39,545 nucleotides of DNA, taken from contig PBNE01000014.1 of the NCBI GenBank assembly GCA_002722885.1, forward strand, positions 261,277-300,821, given 5' to 3'. The DNA comes from Rhodospirillaceae bacterium (lineage in GTDB: Bacteria > Pseudomonadota > Alphaproteobacteria > SP197). The notes beneath the pieces were generated by a model that worked only from the letters and a program-made list of their open reading frames with translations, had not been told where the DNA came from and made no database searches. Positions 8,624 to 19,700 of this stretch are shown one piece after another (position 1 is the stretch's first letter; the number at the start of each line of letters is the position of its first letter). The translations under genes were made by a program, and so were the position numbers.

Positions 8624-8855
8624 ACCGCATGAACACCGCGACAATATCTATAAGGTGATGTTTGTTCCCTCAATCGCCGGGCGGGCGTTCTGCGCCCTTG
8701 GTTCCCTGGCACCTATCCCGGACGCGCAGTCGCGCGTCTGTCGGCCCCCACGGGCCTCCTCGCCCACGCAATACCCACGGCTTCAGCGGATGACTGACAT
8801 TCATATTGCTCGTCGCTAGACTACCGCCAACGGATTCAAACTATGGGGAATTACC

Positions 8856-9941
8856 ATGAAAGCCGCTGTGCTGCGTGAAGTGAATAAACCACTCCTGATC
8901 GAGGACGTCACGGTTTCCAAGGCGAAATCCCATGAGGTGGTGATCCGCACGGCAGCCTGTGGTGTGTGCCACAGCGACCTTCATTACATCGAGGGCAAGT
9001 ATGCCGGTCCGATGCCGATGATCCTGGGCCATGAGTCGGCTGGCGTGGTGGAACAGGTCGGCAGCGAGGTGACCTATGTGAAACCCGGTGATCACGTCAT
9101 CACCTGCCTGAGCGTTTTCTGCGGTCATTGCGAATACTGCACGACGGGGCGCCCGTTCAGCTGCGAGAACCCGGAGGTGGACCGTGGCGAGGAAGAGGAA
9201 CCACGCCTGTCGGACAACGGCTCGCACATCAACCAGTGGTTCAGCCTGGGTTCGTTTGCCGAGCAGATGCTCGTCCATGAACATGCTCTGGTTAAGATCC
9301 GCAAGGATATGCCACTCGACCGCGCCGCTCTGATCGGCTGTGGCGTGACGACCGGTTTTGGTGCCGTCATCAACACCGCCGATATCGAGGTCGGCAGCAC
9401 GGTGGCCGTGATCGGCTGCGGCGGTGTTGGGCTGTCCTGCATCAACGGTGCCGCCATCGCCGGCGCGGGCCGTATCATCGCGGTCGATATCAAGGGGTCG
9501 AAGCTGAATCTGGCCAAACACTTCGGCGCGACGGATGTGGTGAATGCCGCCGAGTGCGATCCCGTCGAGGCGGTCAAGGATCTGACCGGCGGCGGCGTCG
9601 AGTACTCATTCGAGGCTCTTGGCCTGAAGCAGACCAGCGAGCAGGCCTTCCGCATGCTTCGCACTTCCGGCATGGCGACGATCATCGGCATGGTGCCCGA
9701 AGGCCAGACGCTGGAGATTCCGGCCGACGATCTCCTCAACGACAAGGTGCTGCGCGGATCGAACATGGGCTCGAACGCCTTCCGCCGCGACATGCCGCGT
9801 TATGTCGACTTCTATCTCAATGGCCAGCTCAAGCTGGACGACATGATCAGCCGACGCATCAAGCTCGATCAGATCAACGAGGCCTTCGAGGAAATGAAAG
9901 CCGGTGAGATCGCGCGCAGTGTCATCGTCTTCGACCATTAA
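8856..9941 (+). CDS. Zinc-dependent alcohol dehydrogenase (MDR family)
   Basis: This 361-residue medium-chain dehydrogenase has the catalytic zinc ligands C38 (GVCHSD), H59 (LGHESAG) and C162 (IGCGVTTGFGA). The structural zinc cysteines are C89, C92, C95 and C103. The NAD site is VIGCGGVGLSCINGAA, with the acidic D211 at the end of beta-2, pointing to NAD rather than NADP. The layout resembles the class III/FrmA side of the family, but features specific for formaldehyde-glutathione oxidation are not decisive, so I leave the substrate open. ATG 8856 follows GGGGAA at normal spacing. It is a single-gene unit divergent from the PhyH operon and could act on an alcohol or aldehyde made there. Confidence 0.9.
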   Translation: MKAAVLREVNKPLLIEDVTVSKAKSHEVVIRTAACGVCHSDLHYIEGKYAGPMPMILGHESAGVVEQVGSEVTYVKPGDHVITCLSVFCGHCEYCTTGRPFSCENPEVDRGEEEEPRLSDNGSHINQWFSLGSFAEQMLVHEHALVKIRKDMPLDRAALIGCGVTTGFGAVINTADIEVGSTVAVIGCGGVGLSCINGAAIAGAGRIIAVDIKGSKLNLAKHFGATDVVNAAECDPVEAVKDLTGGGVEYSFEALGLKQTSEQAFRMLRTSGMATIIGMVPEGQTLEIPADDLLNDKVLRGSNMGSNAFRRDMPRYVDFYLNGQLKLDDMISRRIKLDQINEAFEEMKAGEIARSVIVFDH

Positions 9942-10099
9942 ACGGCGAGCGGATTGTCATCATCGGGAACGGCGGTTTGATAGTCTTGGGCCGCAGCACT
10001 CGACGTGGACACCAGACCGGTGAGCACAATTCCAAACACGATGTGTTTCAAGACATCTGTGCCTGTAGCCGCGACGGCGGCATTTGGGGAAAGCCTACA

Positions 10100-11452
10100 T
10101 CAAGCGGGGGGCGACAACTCCACCCTCTTCAGCGCCGCTTTCTGTCGTTTGGCCAACGCCTTCTCCTCGTAGCCTTCGATTAGGCCGTGGAAAATCTGAT
10201 ACCAGTTCACTTCGGCCTGAAGATGCAGGAAGACACTGCCCAGGCCGATCGCGGCGCGGTCCATGAAGACGAACTCGCGAGGTACGGTGACACCACCCAG
10301 TTCACGCAGACGGCCATGGACCTTTGAGGCGACTCGTGCGCCATACATGGTGCCTTCGTCCTGGATGGCGCGTTTCTTGTCTTCCAGCAGGGGGGCGTAG
10401 ACGAACTCCGCCCAGAGGTGGAGCGTGTCGATCACCTCATTCGAAAGGCCCGTGAAACCCCAGGTCTCGTAGGCGTGGACCGCAAGATCACGATCATCGT
10501 TCAGGAGAGCGTGGTAGAGGTCGATCACGCCCGTCACAAAGCTGGGAGGGAAGACGCGGATGCAGCCGAAATCGAGCAGATTCACGCCCATGTCGGGGCG
10601 AACCTTGTAGTTGCCCAGGTGCGGATCGCCGTGGATAACACCAAAGTTGTAGAACGGCTCGTACCAGGCATGGAACATCGACATCGCGAGCTCGTTGCGC
10701 TCTTCGATGGGCCGGTCGACTACCTCCATAAGCGGTGTGCCGTCGAGCCACCCCATGGTGAGCAGACGCGCCGTTGACAGCTCGGGCACCACCTGCGGGA
10801 CATCGACGCGCGGCTGGTCCTTCAGAATGAACGCATAGAGCTGCTGGTGACGCGCCTCGCGTTCATAGTCGAGCTCCTCGCGCAAACGCTCGGCGATCTC
10901 CTGATGGATCTGGCTGGGGTCGATCGCCTTGTCGTATCGGCGATAGATGCCGAAGATCAGTTTGAGCTGGGAAAGATCAGCCTCTACGGCCGACTGCATG
11001 TTCGGATACTGCAGCTTGCAGGCCAACGGCGCGCCGTCGGTTGTTGTGGCGCGATGGACCTGCCCCAACGAAGCGGCAGCCGCCGCATCGCGATCGAAGG
11101 ACCCGAACTTCGTTTGCCAGTCCTTGCCCAGTTCGTTGGCCATACGCCGCCGTACGAAAGGCCAGCCCATCGCCGGCGCATTGGACTGAAGCTGCGCCAG
11201 TTCGGCGGCATAGTCTGACGGCAGCGCATCAGGGATCGTCGCCAAGAGCTGAGCGACCTTCATGAGTGGCCCCTTTAGTCCACCGAGCGCCTGGCGCAGG
11301 TCGGCCGCCATATCGCCCTGATCGGTCGGCACGCCAAGAAACCGTCCGGCCGCCATGCGTGCGCCTACTTTGCCGACCGACGCTCCGACACGCGCATAAC
11401 GCGCCACCCGGCCGGTCAGGCGGTTGGCTTCATCGCCGGTTTTGTCAGCCAT
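10100..11452 (-). CDS. ABC1/AarF (UbiB-type) atypical kinase-like protein
   Basis: This 450-residue ABC1-family protein has the marker segments in order. The family KxGQ motif appears as KVAQ at about residues 65-68. An Ala-rich nucleotide loop AAAAASLGQVH lies at about 123-133 and the conserved Lys in ACKLQYP at about 146. The catalytic HGDPHLGNY is at about 274-282 and the metal-binding LLDFG at about 292-296. ABC1 proteins support quinone biosynthesis or lipid handling as ATPases/kinases. The two C-terminal membrane helices of true UbiB are missing, so I do not call it ubiB. Start ATG 11452 has GGGAG upstream; ATG 11467 does not. It follows the M3 peptidase gene by 26 nt on the same strand and is probably co-transcribed. 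Confidence 0.88.
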   Translation of the reverse strand: MADKTGDEANRLTGRVARYARVGASVGKVGARMAAGRFLGVPTDQGDMAADLRQALGGLKGPLMKVAQLLATIPDALPSDYAAELAQLQSNAPAMGWPFVRRRMANELGKDWQTKFGSFDRDAAAAASLGQVHRATTTDGAPLACKLQYPNMQSAVEADLSQLKLIFGIYRRYDKAIDPSQIHQEIAERLREELDYEREARHQQLYAFILKDQPRVDVPQVVPELSTARLLTMGWLDGTPLMEVVDRPIEERNELAMSMFHAWYEPFYNFGVIHGDPHLGNYKVRPDMGVNLLDFGCIRVFPPSFVTGVIDLYHALLNDDRDLAVHAYETWGFTGLSNEVIDTLHLWAEFVYAPLLEDKKRAIQDEGTMYGARVASKVHGRLRELGGVTVPREFVFMDRAAIGLGSVFLHLQAEVNWYQIFHGLIEGYEEKALAKRQKAALKRVELSPPA

Positions 11453-11478
11453 GGTTGGAGCTCCCATTCACGGGCGTG

Positions 11479-13260
11479 TCATCCGCTGGCTTCTTCCAGT
11501 TCATCGATAAAGCCTTCGATCACCTTCAGGCCCATTGACCAGAACGCGGGATCGGAAGCGTCGAGCCCAAAGGGAGCAAGCAGTTCCTTGTGGCGCTGGC
11601 TGCCGCCGGCCTCCAGCATGGCGAGGAAACGATCCTGGAAGCCCTCTTCGGACTCTTGGTAGTGGGCGTAAAGCGCATTCACCAGGCAATCGCCGAAGGC
11701 ATAGGCGTAGACGTAGAACGGTACGTGGATGAAGTGCGGCACGTAGCACCAGAACGTGCGGTACCGGGCGTCGAAGGTGAACGCCGGGCCCAGGCTCTCT
11801 TCCTGCACGGCCATCCAGATATCGCCGATCTGGTCGGGGGTGAGTTCACTATCGGCACGTGCATCGTGGACGCGGCGCTCGAACTCGCAGAAGGCGACCT
11901 GACGCACGACCGTGTTGAGCATGTCCTCGACCTTGCCGGCCAGGATGGTGCGGCGGCGAGCGGGATCGGTCTCGGCATCGAGCATACTGCGGAACGCGAG
12001 CTGCTCTCCGAAAACCGAAGCGGTCTCGGCCAGCGTGAGCGGTGTGTCGGCCAGGAGCGGCCCCTGGCCTGCAGCCAGCACCTGATGTACACCATGACCC
12101 AATTCATGAGCCAGGGTCATCACATCGCGCGTTTTGCCCTGATAGTTGAGCAAGACATAGGGGTGGGCCGACGGCACGGTCGGGTGCGAGAAGGCTCCAC
12201 CCTGTTTGCCTTCACGCACGGGCGCGTCGATCCAGTTCCTGTCGAAGAAAGTCTCGGCGATTTCGGCCATGCGCGGAGCGAAGTCGCCATAGGCGCCCAG
12301 CACGGTGGACTTGGCCGCGTCCCAGGGTATCTCGCGATCGTCGTCATCAAGCAGCGGCGCATTGCGGTCCCACCAGTTTAGTCTGTCAGCACCCATCCAG
12401 CGCGCCTTCATGGCGTAGTAGCGGTGGGAAAGGCGAGGATAGGCGTCGCGCACGGCAGAGATCAGGGCGTCAACCACCTCATCCTCGACCTGATTGTCGA
12501 GGTTGCGCGACGAGATCGGGCGCGAAAAATGACGCCAGCCGTCTTCGATCGCCTTCGATTTCGCCAGCGTGTTGGTGACCAGCGCAAACAGGGACTCGTT
12601 CTGCTTGAAGACACGCGCGAGTTCCTCGGCCGCCAGCGCGCGCTTGTCTGCATCAGGCGACGACAAAAGATCCAGGGCCTGGGCCTCGGTCATGGTTTCG
12701 CCGTCGATCTCGAAACGCAGGCCGGCGATGGTCTGATCGAACAGACGGGCCCATGACTGGGACCGCACTACAGAAAGCTCATGCAGCATTGCCTCGGTCT
12801 CATCGGACAACTGATGCGGACGGAACTGCCGCACATCATCCAGCCACGGACGGTAGCGGGCGACGGTTGTGTCCTTCAGGTGTGCTGCCATCGCTCCATC
12901 ATCGATGCGGTTGATCTCCAGGGTGAAGAAGATCAGGGCACTGGTGATCTCTGTCAGGCGCTCCTGCACACTCTGGTAGAATTGCGCTGTCTCCGGATTG
13001 GTCTGATCGCCTGAGAAAAGAAGCTGCGCGTAGCTTGCGACACGGCCAAGACGATCCTGCAGTGCCTCGAAGCGCTTGATCGCAACACCCAGATCAGCGC
13101 CTGAGATGGCGTCCAGCCGCCCCTTCAAATCCGCTTCAAAAGCCCTGGCATCGGCGCCGGCGGTTTCGAGATCGGTATCCAGCGCCGGGTCGTCCGGCCC
13201 CCGGTAGAGATCGGTCAAATCCCATTCGGGCAGGTCGCCAAGGACTGAGGCGTTGGTCAT
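11479..13260 (-). CDS. pepF: M3-family oligoendopeptidase F
   Basis: This 593-residue zinc metallopeptidase of family M3B cleaves short peptides in the cytoplasm. The zinc motif H385-E-L-G-H389 lies in TLAHELGHGVHQ, and the N-terminus MTNASVLGDLPEWDLTDLY is typical of PepF. The predicted frame extends upstream to 13314, but the extra residues are not family-like and ATG 13260 has GGGAG at the right distance. It has no signal peptide. It is the first gene of a two-gene unit with the ABC1-like protein and is divergent from the acyl-CoA synthetase gene, with a 131-nt shared promoter region. Confidence 0.93.
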   Translation of the reverse strand: MTNASVLGDLPEWDLTDLYRGPDDPALDTDLETAGADARAFEADLKGRLDAISGADLGVAIKRFEALQDRLGRVASYAQLLFSGDQTNPETAQFYQSVQERLTEITSALIFFTLEINRIDDGAMAAHLKDTTVARYRPWLDDVRQFRPHQLSDETEAMLHELSVVRSQSWARLFDQTIAGLRFEIDGETMTEAQALDLLSSPDADKRALAAEELARVFKQNESLFALVTNTLAKSKAIEDGWRHFSRPISSRNLDNQVEDEVVDALISAVRDAYPRLSHRYYAMKARWMGADRLNWWDRNAPLLDDDDREIPWDAAKSTVLGAYGDFAPRMAEIAETFFDRNWIDAPVREGKQGGAFSHPTVPSAHPYVLLNYQGKTRDVMTLAHELGHGVHQVLAAGQGPLLADTPLTLAETASVFGEQLAFRSMLDAETDPARRRTILAGKVEDMLNTVVRQVAFCEFERRVHDARADSELTPDQIGDIWMAVQEESLGPAFTFDARYRTFWCYVPHFIHVPFYVYAYAFGDCLVNALYAHYQESEEGFQDRFLAMLEAGGSQRHKELLAPFGLDASDPAFWSMGLKVIEGFIDELEEASG

Positions 13261-13334
13261 TCGAAACTCCCGGGAAAAACGGTAACAAGGTCGCCATGCA
13301 TATGGTGTGCGCATGCACGATTGGCAAAGGTGGT

Positions 13335-13363
13335 TTGTCTCTGTCCACGTCGGGCATTATCTA
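13335..13363 (+). promoter_or_regulatory. Weak candidate sigma-70-type promoter for the acyl-CoA synthetase gene
   Basis: TTGTCT and TATCTA are separated by 17 nt and lie about 30 nt before the start codon at 13392. The match to consensus is modest, especially at -10, so this is only a suggestion based on spacing and position. Confidence 0.25.
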
Positions 13364-13391
13364 GGAACAGGACTTACGCGGCGGTGACCCC

Positions 13392-15167
13392 ATGAGCTAT
13401 GACGACTGGCCCAATCTGGCGACCATGTTCTTTGAGGTAGCAGCGCGCCATGGCGGCCGCCCCTTTCTATGGTCGAAACACAACGGTGCCTACCGGCCAC
13501 AGACCTGGGCCGACGTCGCCGAGGAGGTCCGCCTGCTCTCGGCCGGACTGGTCGATCTCGGCGTCAAGGCAGGCGACAGGGTTGTGCTTGTTTCGGAGAA
13601 TCGCCCCAACTGGGTGATTGCCGATCTCGCCATCCTCGCCGCCGGCGGCATCACCGTGCCCGCCTACACCACAAACACCGAAGATCTCCACGAACACGTG
13701 CTGCGCGACAGCGGCGCTGATGTTGCCATCGTCTCAACAACGGTCCTCGCCAAACGCTTGCTGCCAGCCTGTGATGCGGTGGGCACTGGCACGCTGATCG
13801 CCATGGAAGAGATGGCCGGCACAGACAAAGTGACTGTGGTGTCATGGAACGACGCCAAGATCCGGGGTGAAGCCGGACGGAACGCCGTGGAAACACGTGC
13901 GCAGGATGTCACACGCAAGGACACCGCCTGCTTCATCTACACCTCAGGCACCGGAGGCCTGCCCAAGGGCGTGGTGCTTTCACACCATGCACTGCTGTCG
14001 AACATCAAGAGCATCGAGGCCGGGTTCCGGCCGTTGATTACCGGTGTCGAGACCTTCCTGTCGTTCCTGCCGCTTTCCCATTCCTACGAGCACACCTGCG
14101 GCCTGTGTTTCCCGATTTCGATCGGCGCAGAGATCTACTACGCGGAAGGCGCCGACACGCTGATCGCGAACATGCCGGAAGCACGGCCGACGATCATGAC
14201 CTGTGTCCCGAGGCTCTACGAGGTGATGCGCCAGCGCATTCTGGCAGGTGTGAATCGTGAAAAAGGAAAGAAAAAGGAATTCTTCGAGAAGGCCGTCAGG
14301 CTCGGGACAAAACAGGTCAACGGCGAGCGACTGGGCCTGATCGAGCGTGCGCAAGACCGCGTGCTCGACAAGCTGGTGCGTGACAAGGTCCGTGCGCGCT
14401 TCGGCGGCCGATTGAAAGCGCTGGTGTCCGGCGGTGCACCACTCAACCCCGATGTCGGAACCTTCTTTGCCTCCCTGGGCCTCACCCTTCTGCAAGGTTA
14501 CGGACAAACCGAATCAGCGCCGGTCGTGTCGTGCAACCTGCCCGACAAGATCAAGATGGCGACGGTCGGCCGGCCGCTGCCCGGAGTCGAGGTGAAGATC
14601 GCCGAAGATGGCGAAATCCTCGTGCGCGGCGGCCTCCTGATGGATGGCTACTGGGGCAATGAGGAATCGTCAGCCGAGGCTCTTAAGGACGGTTGGCTCC
14701 ACACCGGCGATATCGGTGTGTTCGACGAAGATGGCTTCCTCATGATCACGGACCGCAAGAAAGACCTGATCGTCAATTCGGGTGGTGACAACATTGCGCC
14801 ACAGAGGGTTGAGGGTATTCTGAACCTCGAGGCCGAAGTCGGTCAGGCCATGGTATACGGCGACAAGCGTCCCTACCTCGTGGCGCTGGTGGTCCCAGAT
14901 GACAACTACCTCGTGGAATTCGCAAAACGCCATAACCTGTCACCACGGCTTGCCGAGGTGGCTGACGAGCCCGCCCTTCTGACCGAGATCAAGGCCGCTG
15001 TGGACCGCGCCAACCAACAACTTTCGGCAATCGAGAAGGTCAAACGCGTGATGATCGCGACAGAGGCGTTCACGGTCGACAATGGTCAGATGACCCCGAC
15101 GATGAAGGTACGGCGTCACATGGTGAAAGAATTGTATGGTGAGGCCCTGGAAGGCCTTTATCGCTGA
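13392..15167 (+). CDS. Long-chain acyl-CoA synthetase (AMP-binding)
   Basis: This 591-residue ANL-superfamily enzyme activates a carboxylic acid to acyl-AMP and then acyl-CoA. The phosphate loop YTSGTGGLPKGV lies at about residues 183-194. The YGQTESAP adenine motif follows at about 368, HTGDIG and the hinge DRKKDLIVNSGG at about 437-460. The C-terminal catalytic Lys region (NGQMTPTMKVRR) is present. Length and motif spacing match FadD15/long-chain ACSL-like enzymes rather than acetyl-CoA synthetase. Chain length cannot be fixed from sequence. It stands alone on the plus strand between a divergent peptidase operon and the sigma-54-type regulator, 105 nt upstream of the latter. Confidence 0.92.
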   Translation: MSYDDWPNLATMFFEVAARHGGRPFLWSKHNGAYRPQTWADVAEEVRLLSAGLVDLGVKAGDRVVLVSENRPNWVIADLAILAAGGITVPAYTTNTEDLHEHVLRDSGADVAIVSTTVLAKRLLPACDAVGTGTLIAMEEMAGTDKVTVVSWNDAKIRGEAGRNAVETRAQDVTRKDTACFIYTSGTGGLPKGVVLSHHALLSNIKSIEAGFRPLITGVETFLSFLPLSHSYEHTCGLCFPISIGAEIYYAEGADTLIANMPEARPTIMTCVPRLYEVMRQRILAGVNREKGKKKEFFEKAVRLGTKQVNGERLGLIERAQDRVLDKLVRDKVRARFGGRLKALVSGGAPLNPDVGTFFASLGLTLLQGYGQTESAPVVSCNLPDKIKMATVGRPLPGVEVKIAEDGEILVRGGLLMDGYWGNEESSAEALKDGWLHTGDIGVFDEDGFLMITDRKKDLIVNSGGDNIAPQRVEGILNLEAEVGQAMVYGDKRPYLVALVVPDDNYLVEFAKRHNLSPRLAEVADEPALLTEIKAAVDRANQQLSAIEKVKRVMIATEAFTVDNGQMTPTMKVRRHMVKELYGEALEGLYR

Positions 15168-15243
15168 TTCCAATCGTCCCGTTCTGGATCAACATTTCAC
15201 GGGTTGCCCCAATTTGTGCCGATGAGGTACGAATCGACAGGTG

Positions 15244-15260
15244 TGTTCCATAGAGGAACA
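15244..15260. promoter_or_regulatory. Short inverted repeat TGTTCC-N5-GGAACA before the response regulator
   Basis: Perfect 6-bp arms with a 5-nt loop end 12 nt before the ATG at 15273, directly ahead of the ribosome binding region. It could be a protein-binding site or a small RNA hairpin affecting translation. There is no independent support. Confidence 0.3.
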
Positions 15261-15272
15261 GGGAATGGGATC

Positions 15273-16748
15273 ATGTCGCAGCAAATCCTGATCGTCGATG
15301 ACGATCCGATTCAGCGCCGTTTGTACGGCGAAATTATAGGATCCATGGGATTCCGGGCAGAATCGGCCGATGAAGGTCGTATTGCACTCGACATGCTGCT
15401 GGATGGCAGCCAGCCACTGCGGCCCGATTGTGTGCTGCTCGATCTCAACATGCCCAATGTCGACGGCATGACTGTCCTAGAGAAACTGACTCCCACCCTG
15501 CCCGAACTGCCGGTTGTCGTGCTCACCGGCCATGGTGGCGTGGACGTAGCTGTGAAGGCAATGCAGGCCGGTGCGGCCGATTTCCTGGTCAAGCCAGTGG
15601 CTCCGGAACGGCTGAAGGTCACTCTCGACAATTCCATAAAACTCGGTTCCCTCCGCGGAGAGGTGTCACGCCTTCAGCGGCAGTCCGAGGGCGGCATCCG
15701 TGGCAACGATATCATCGGTTCAAGCGAAGCCCTGCGCGCAACCACCGATCTCGCGCTACGCGCAGCACAATCGCAGATCCCGGTTCTTATTGAAGGTGAG
15801 AGCGGAGTCGGCAAAGAGTTGATCGCGCGCTATGTGCAAAGCAACGGCCCGCGCTCCGACAAACCCTTTGTAACGGTTAACTGCGGTGCGATTCCGGAAA
15901 ACCTGATTGAAAGCATGCTGTTCGGGCACGACAAGGGCGCTTTCACCGGCGCCTCGGCCAAACACATCGGCAAGTTCGAAGAGGCCGACGGTGGCACGCT
16001 GTTCCTGGACGAAATCGGTGAACTCCGCCCCGACATTCAGGTCAAACTTCTGCGGACCCTTCAGGAAGGCACCGTCGACCCCGTCGGCGGGCGCAACACC
16101 GTTCATGTCGATGTCCGCCTGATTGCGGCGACCAATCGTGACCTCTTCCAGATGGTCGACGAAGGCGGCTTTCGAGAGGACCTCTACTACCGCACCAACG
16201 TCTTCCCGCTTCACGTGCCACCGTTGCGCGAACGTGGCCAGGACATTCCCGAACTGGGCCTCCACTTCATGCGTCGTTTCTCGGCCATGGAGAACAAACA
16301 TGTCACGTCGATCCACGACAAGGCGATGGCGATGCTGGCATCCTATCCCTGGCCAGGCAACGTGCGGCAGCTTGAGAATGCCGTGTTCCGGGCCATTGTG
16401 CTGTGTGACGGCGAGCAACTGACAACGACCGATTTCCCGCACATCGCCCGGGCCCAAGGGGTTCCGCTGGAGGGCCTGATCGGCGCCGGCACCAATGCAG
16501 CGCCGGGCGCTGAAGGTCAAGACTCTGCCAACGGACAGCTTCCGGTGGTGGGCCATGACGGCGAGGTTCGGCCCTTGGCCGAGGTCGAAGCCGATGTCAT
16601 TCGTTACGCGCTCGACCTCTACAAGGGACAGATGTCTCGAGTGGCAAGGCGGCTGGGGATCGGCCGTTCCACGCTTTACCGCAAGGTGCGTAAGATCGGC
16701 CTGTATGCAGACGACGAACCTGCCGAGCAAGAGGCGGCCGGAGCCTAA
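15273..16748 (+). CDS. NtrC-type sigma-54-dependent response regulator
   Basis: This 491-residue protein has three domains. The receiver domain (1-120) has the acidic pair D10/D11, phospho-acceptor D57 (VLLDLNMP) and K107. The AAA+ domain (about 145-380) has Walker A GESGVGKE at 175-182, the sigma-54-contacting GAFTGA loop at 222-227 and Walker [11 protein letters not shown]. The C-terminal Fis-type helix-turn-helix is [18 protein letters not shown]. An intact GAFTGA means it should be able to activate sigma-54 RNA polymerase. Start ATG 15273 is chosen because the family N-terminus begins there; the open frame upstream is unrelated. No histidine kinase gene is adjacent. It lies 8 nt before the indolepyruvate oxidoreductase gene, so it may sit in the operon it regulates. 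Confidence 0.92.
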   Translation: MSQQILIVDDDPIQRRLYGEIIGSMGFRAESADEGRIALDMLLDGSQPLRPDCVLLDLNMPNVDGMTVLEKLTPTLPELPVVVLTGHGGVDVAVKAMQAGAADFLVKPVAPERLKVTLDNSIKLGSLRGEVSRLQRQSEGGIRGNDIIGSSEALRATTDLALRAAQSQIPVLIEGESGVGKELIARYVQSNGPRSDKPFVTVNCGAIPENLIESMLFGHDKGAFTGASAKHIGKFEEADGGTLFLDEIGELRPDIQVKLLRTLQEGTVDPVGGRNTVHVDVRLIAATNRDLFQMVDEGGFREDLYYRTNVFPLHVPPLRERGQDIPELGLHFMRRFSAMENKHVTSIHDKAMAMLASYPWPGNVRQLENAVFRAIVLCDGEQLTTTDFPHIARAQGVPLEGLIGAGTNAAPGAEGQDSANGQLPVVGHDGEVRPLAEVEADVIRYALDLYKGQMSRVARRLGIGRSTLYRKVRKIGLYADDEPAEQEAAGA

Positions 16749-16756
16749 GCTAGGCC

Positions 16757-19700
16757 GTGAGCAAGGCGTCCTACTCTCTCGATGACCGTTATGCCCGGCA
16801 GGAAGGCCGGGTTCTTCTGTCAGGCACCCATGCGCTGGTGCGCCTGCCCATGTTACAACATGCTCGTGACAGGGCTGCGGGGCTCAACACGGCATGTTTC
16901 ATCACAGGTTATCGCGGCTCTCCTCTGGGCGGACTCGACACCGCGCTGTGGCAGGCCCGTCAGCACACCGAAGTCCACGCCATCCACTTCACACCGGGTG
17001 TGAACGAGGACCTGGGCGCCACGTCGGTGTGGGGCAGCCAACAGACCGGCCTGTTCGATGACGCCACCGTCGATGGTGTCTTCGCCATGTTTTATGCCAA
17101 GGGTCCGGGCATTGACCGGTCCGGCGATGCCCTGAAGCACGGCAACACCGCCGGAACGTCGAAGCATGGTGGTGTCCTTGTGCTCGCAGGCGACGACCAT
17201 ACCTGCAAATCGTCGACGTCGGCTCACCAGAGCGAGTTTGCCCTGATCGACGCGATGATTCCCGTGCTTCACCCCGCCGGTGCCCAGGAGTTTCTGGACT
17301 TCGGACTCCACGGCTGGGCCATGTCGCGGTTCACAGGGCTCTGGGCCGGAATGAAGCTGGTTTCCGACACCGTCGACACGACGACGTCGGTTCTGATCGA
17401 CCCCTTGCGGCCAGCCATCTCACTGCCCGATGACGCGTTACTGCCACCAGAGGGCGTGCATCTGCGCTGGCCCGACAGCGCCCTCGCCAAGGAGGAGCGT
17501 CTGCATCGTTACAAGATTGATCTGGCGCTGACCTACGCCGCCGCCAACAAGCTCGACCGAACGGTGATCGAGGCTCCAAACGCACGCCTCGGCATTGTGA
17601 CCACCGGAAAATCCTATCTGGATGTCCGCCAAGCTCTGGCACAGCTTGGCCTGGACGATGCCGGGACGGCTGAGGCCGGAATCCGTGTCTACAAGGTCGG
17701 CATGCCATGGCCGCTTGAACCCCATGGTATCAAGGTGTTCGCAAAGGGGCTCTCTGAGCTTTTTGTGGTCGAAGAGAAACGCGGCTTGATAGAGCCGCAG
17801 ATCAAGGACGCCCTTTACGAGCTTTCCGACGCGGAACGCCCGCGTGTGATCGGCAAGAAGGATGATGCGGGCAACACCCTGCTGCCCTCATGGAACGAAC
17901 TCTCGCCCGCCATGATCGCTCAGGCGCTTGTGGAACGTCTCGAAGCCAATGGCGGCGCCGGTCCCCTGAAGGAGCGTGGGTCAGCCCTGGCTCGACGGCT
18001 CGATGCTGCGCAGCGCGACACGGCGTTGGTCTCGCGCATCCCGTACTTCTGTTCCGGCTGCCCGCACAGCACGTCGACCCGGGTGCCTGAAGGCAGTGAA
18101 GCCTTCGCCGGAATCGGCTGTCACTACCTTGTCCAAGGCATGGAGCGCAACACTCTTACCTTCACCCAGATGGGTGCAGAAGGTGCTAACTGGATCGGAT
18201 TGGCCCCCTTCCGCAGTTCCAACCATGTCTTCGTCAACATCGGAGACGGCACCTATGTGCATTCCGGTCTTCTGGCGATCCGTGCCGCCGTCTCGGCCGG
18301 CGTGAACGTCACCTACAAGATCCTCTACAACGACGCCGTTGCGATGACCGGCGGCCAGCCCTTCGAAGGTTCGCCGAGCGTCGCGGCCATCACACACCAG
18401 CTCTACGGTGAAGGGGTCACGCGCATTGTTGTCGTGAGCGATGAGCCCGAGAAGTACTCCGCCGGTATAGATTTCGCACGAGGTGTCACGGTGCATCACC
18501 GCGACGAACTCAATGCCGTGCAACAGGACCTGAGACAGGTCCCCGGCGTCAGCGCGCTGATCTACGACCAGCTCTGCGCCACCGAAAAGCGCCGCCGGCG
18601 CAAGCGCGGCACGCTCGACGATCCGCCGCGCAGGGTGGTGATCAACGAAGCGGTCTGTGAGGGTTGTGGCGACTGCGGTCTGGCCTCCAACTGTCTTTCA
18701 GTCACACCGGTTGAAACCGAGTTCGGCCTGAAGCGGCAGATCGACCAGTCCTCCTGCAACACAGACATGAGCTGCCTCAACGGTTTCTGCCCCAGCTTCG
18801 TGACAGTCGAGGGTGCCGCCCTGCGAAAGCCGGAACGCCAGGACCATATTCCGACGGCCCGGCCCCTGCCCGAGCCGGACCGGCCGGGTCTTGAAACACC
18901 CTGGTCCATTGTGATTGCAGGGGTGGGCGGCACCGGGGTGATCACACTGGCGCAGATCCTGGGCTGGGCTGCTCATATCGACGGCAGGGGTGTCGCCGTC
19001 CTCGACCAGATCGGGCTTGCACAGAAGTACGGCGGTGTGACGAGCCATGTGCGCATCGCGCGTGATCCGGCCGGGCTCCATGCATCGAAGATCGGTGTCG
19101 GCGAAGCCGATCTGCTGCTCGGATGTGATCTCGTGCAGAGTGGGAGCGCGGAAGTGCTTGCCTGCAGTGACGCTGCCAGCACAACCGCCATGATCAACAG
19201 CCACGGCGCACCGACCGGTGATTTCACGCGCCATCCCGATGCAACAGTACCGGTTGACGCCATATTGCGGCGTGTTGCCGAAGCAACACAGGAAACCAAG
19301 CATCATGATCTCACCCACTGGGCAACGGCTCTGTTCGGCGACAGCATTGCAGCCAACATGATGCTCCTGGGCGCTGCCTATCAGGCTGGCTGGTTGCCTC
19401 TGTCACCGCAGGCCATCGATCAGGCAATCATGCTCAACGCCGTTGCCGTCGACCTGAACCGTCGTGCCTTCGCTGCCGGTCGTCTGGCCGTGGTCGACCC
19501 CGACGCAATCCTGGCAGCGATCAGAGAATCCCGTCCGGAAGCCGAGCACCGCCGCTTGTCATCGACACTCGACGAGTCAGTCCAGAGACGCGCCGAGCAT
19601 CTCCGGCTCTATCAGGATGCGTCACTCGCATACCGATACACGACTATGATCGATTACGTTCGAGCCACCGAAGCAGCATGCGACCCAACAGGCACCGGCC

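Noticed and set aside
8604..8855. tRNA or riboswitch in the divergent region before adh
   Set aside because: A few small GC hairpins are present, but there is no cloverleaf or conserved aptamer pattern.
10100..11452. Naming the ABC1-like gene ubiB
   Set aside because: The C-terminal membrane helices of UbiB are missing and the context (pepF) is not quinone biosynthesis.
15168..15272. Sigma-54 promoter before the response regulator
   Set aside because: No GG-N10-GC pattern close enough to the TGGCAC-N5-TTGC consensus was found.
15756..16730. 324-codon open frame on the minus strand opposite the response regulator
   Set aside because: Antisense to conserved AAA+ and HTH coding; the product resembles nothing and has no ribosome binding site.
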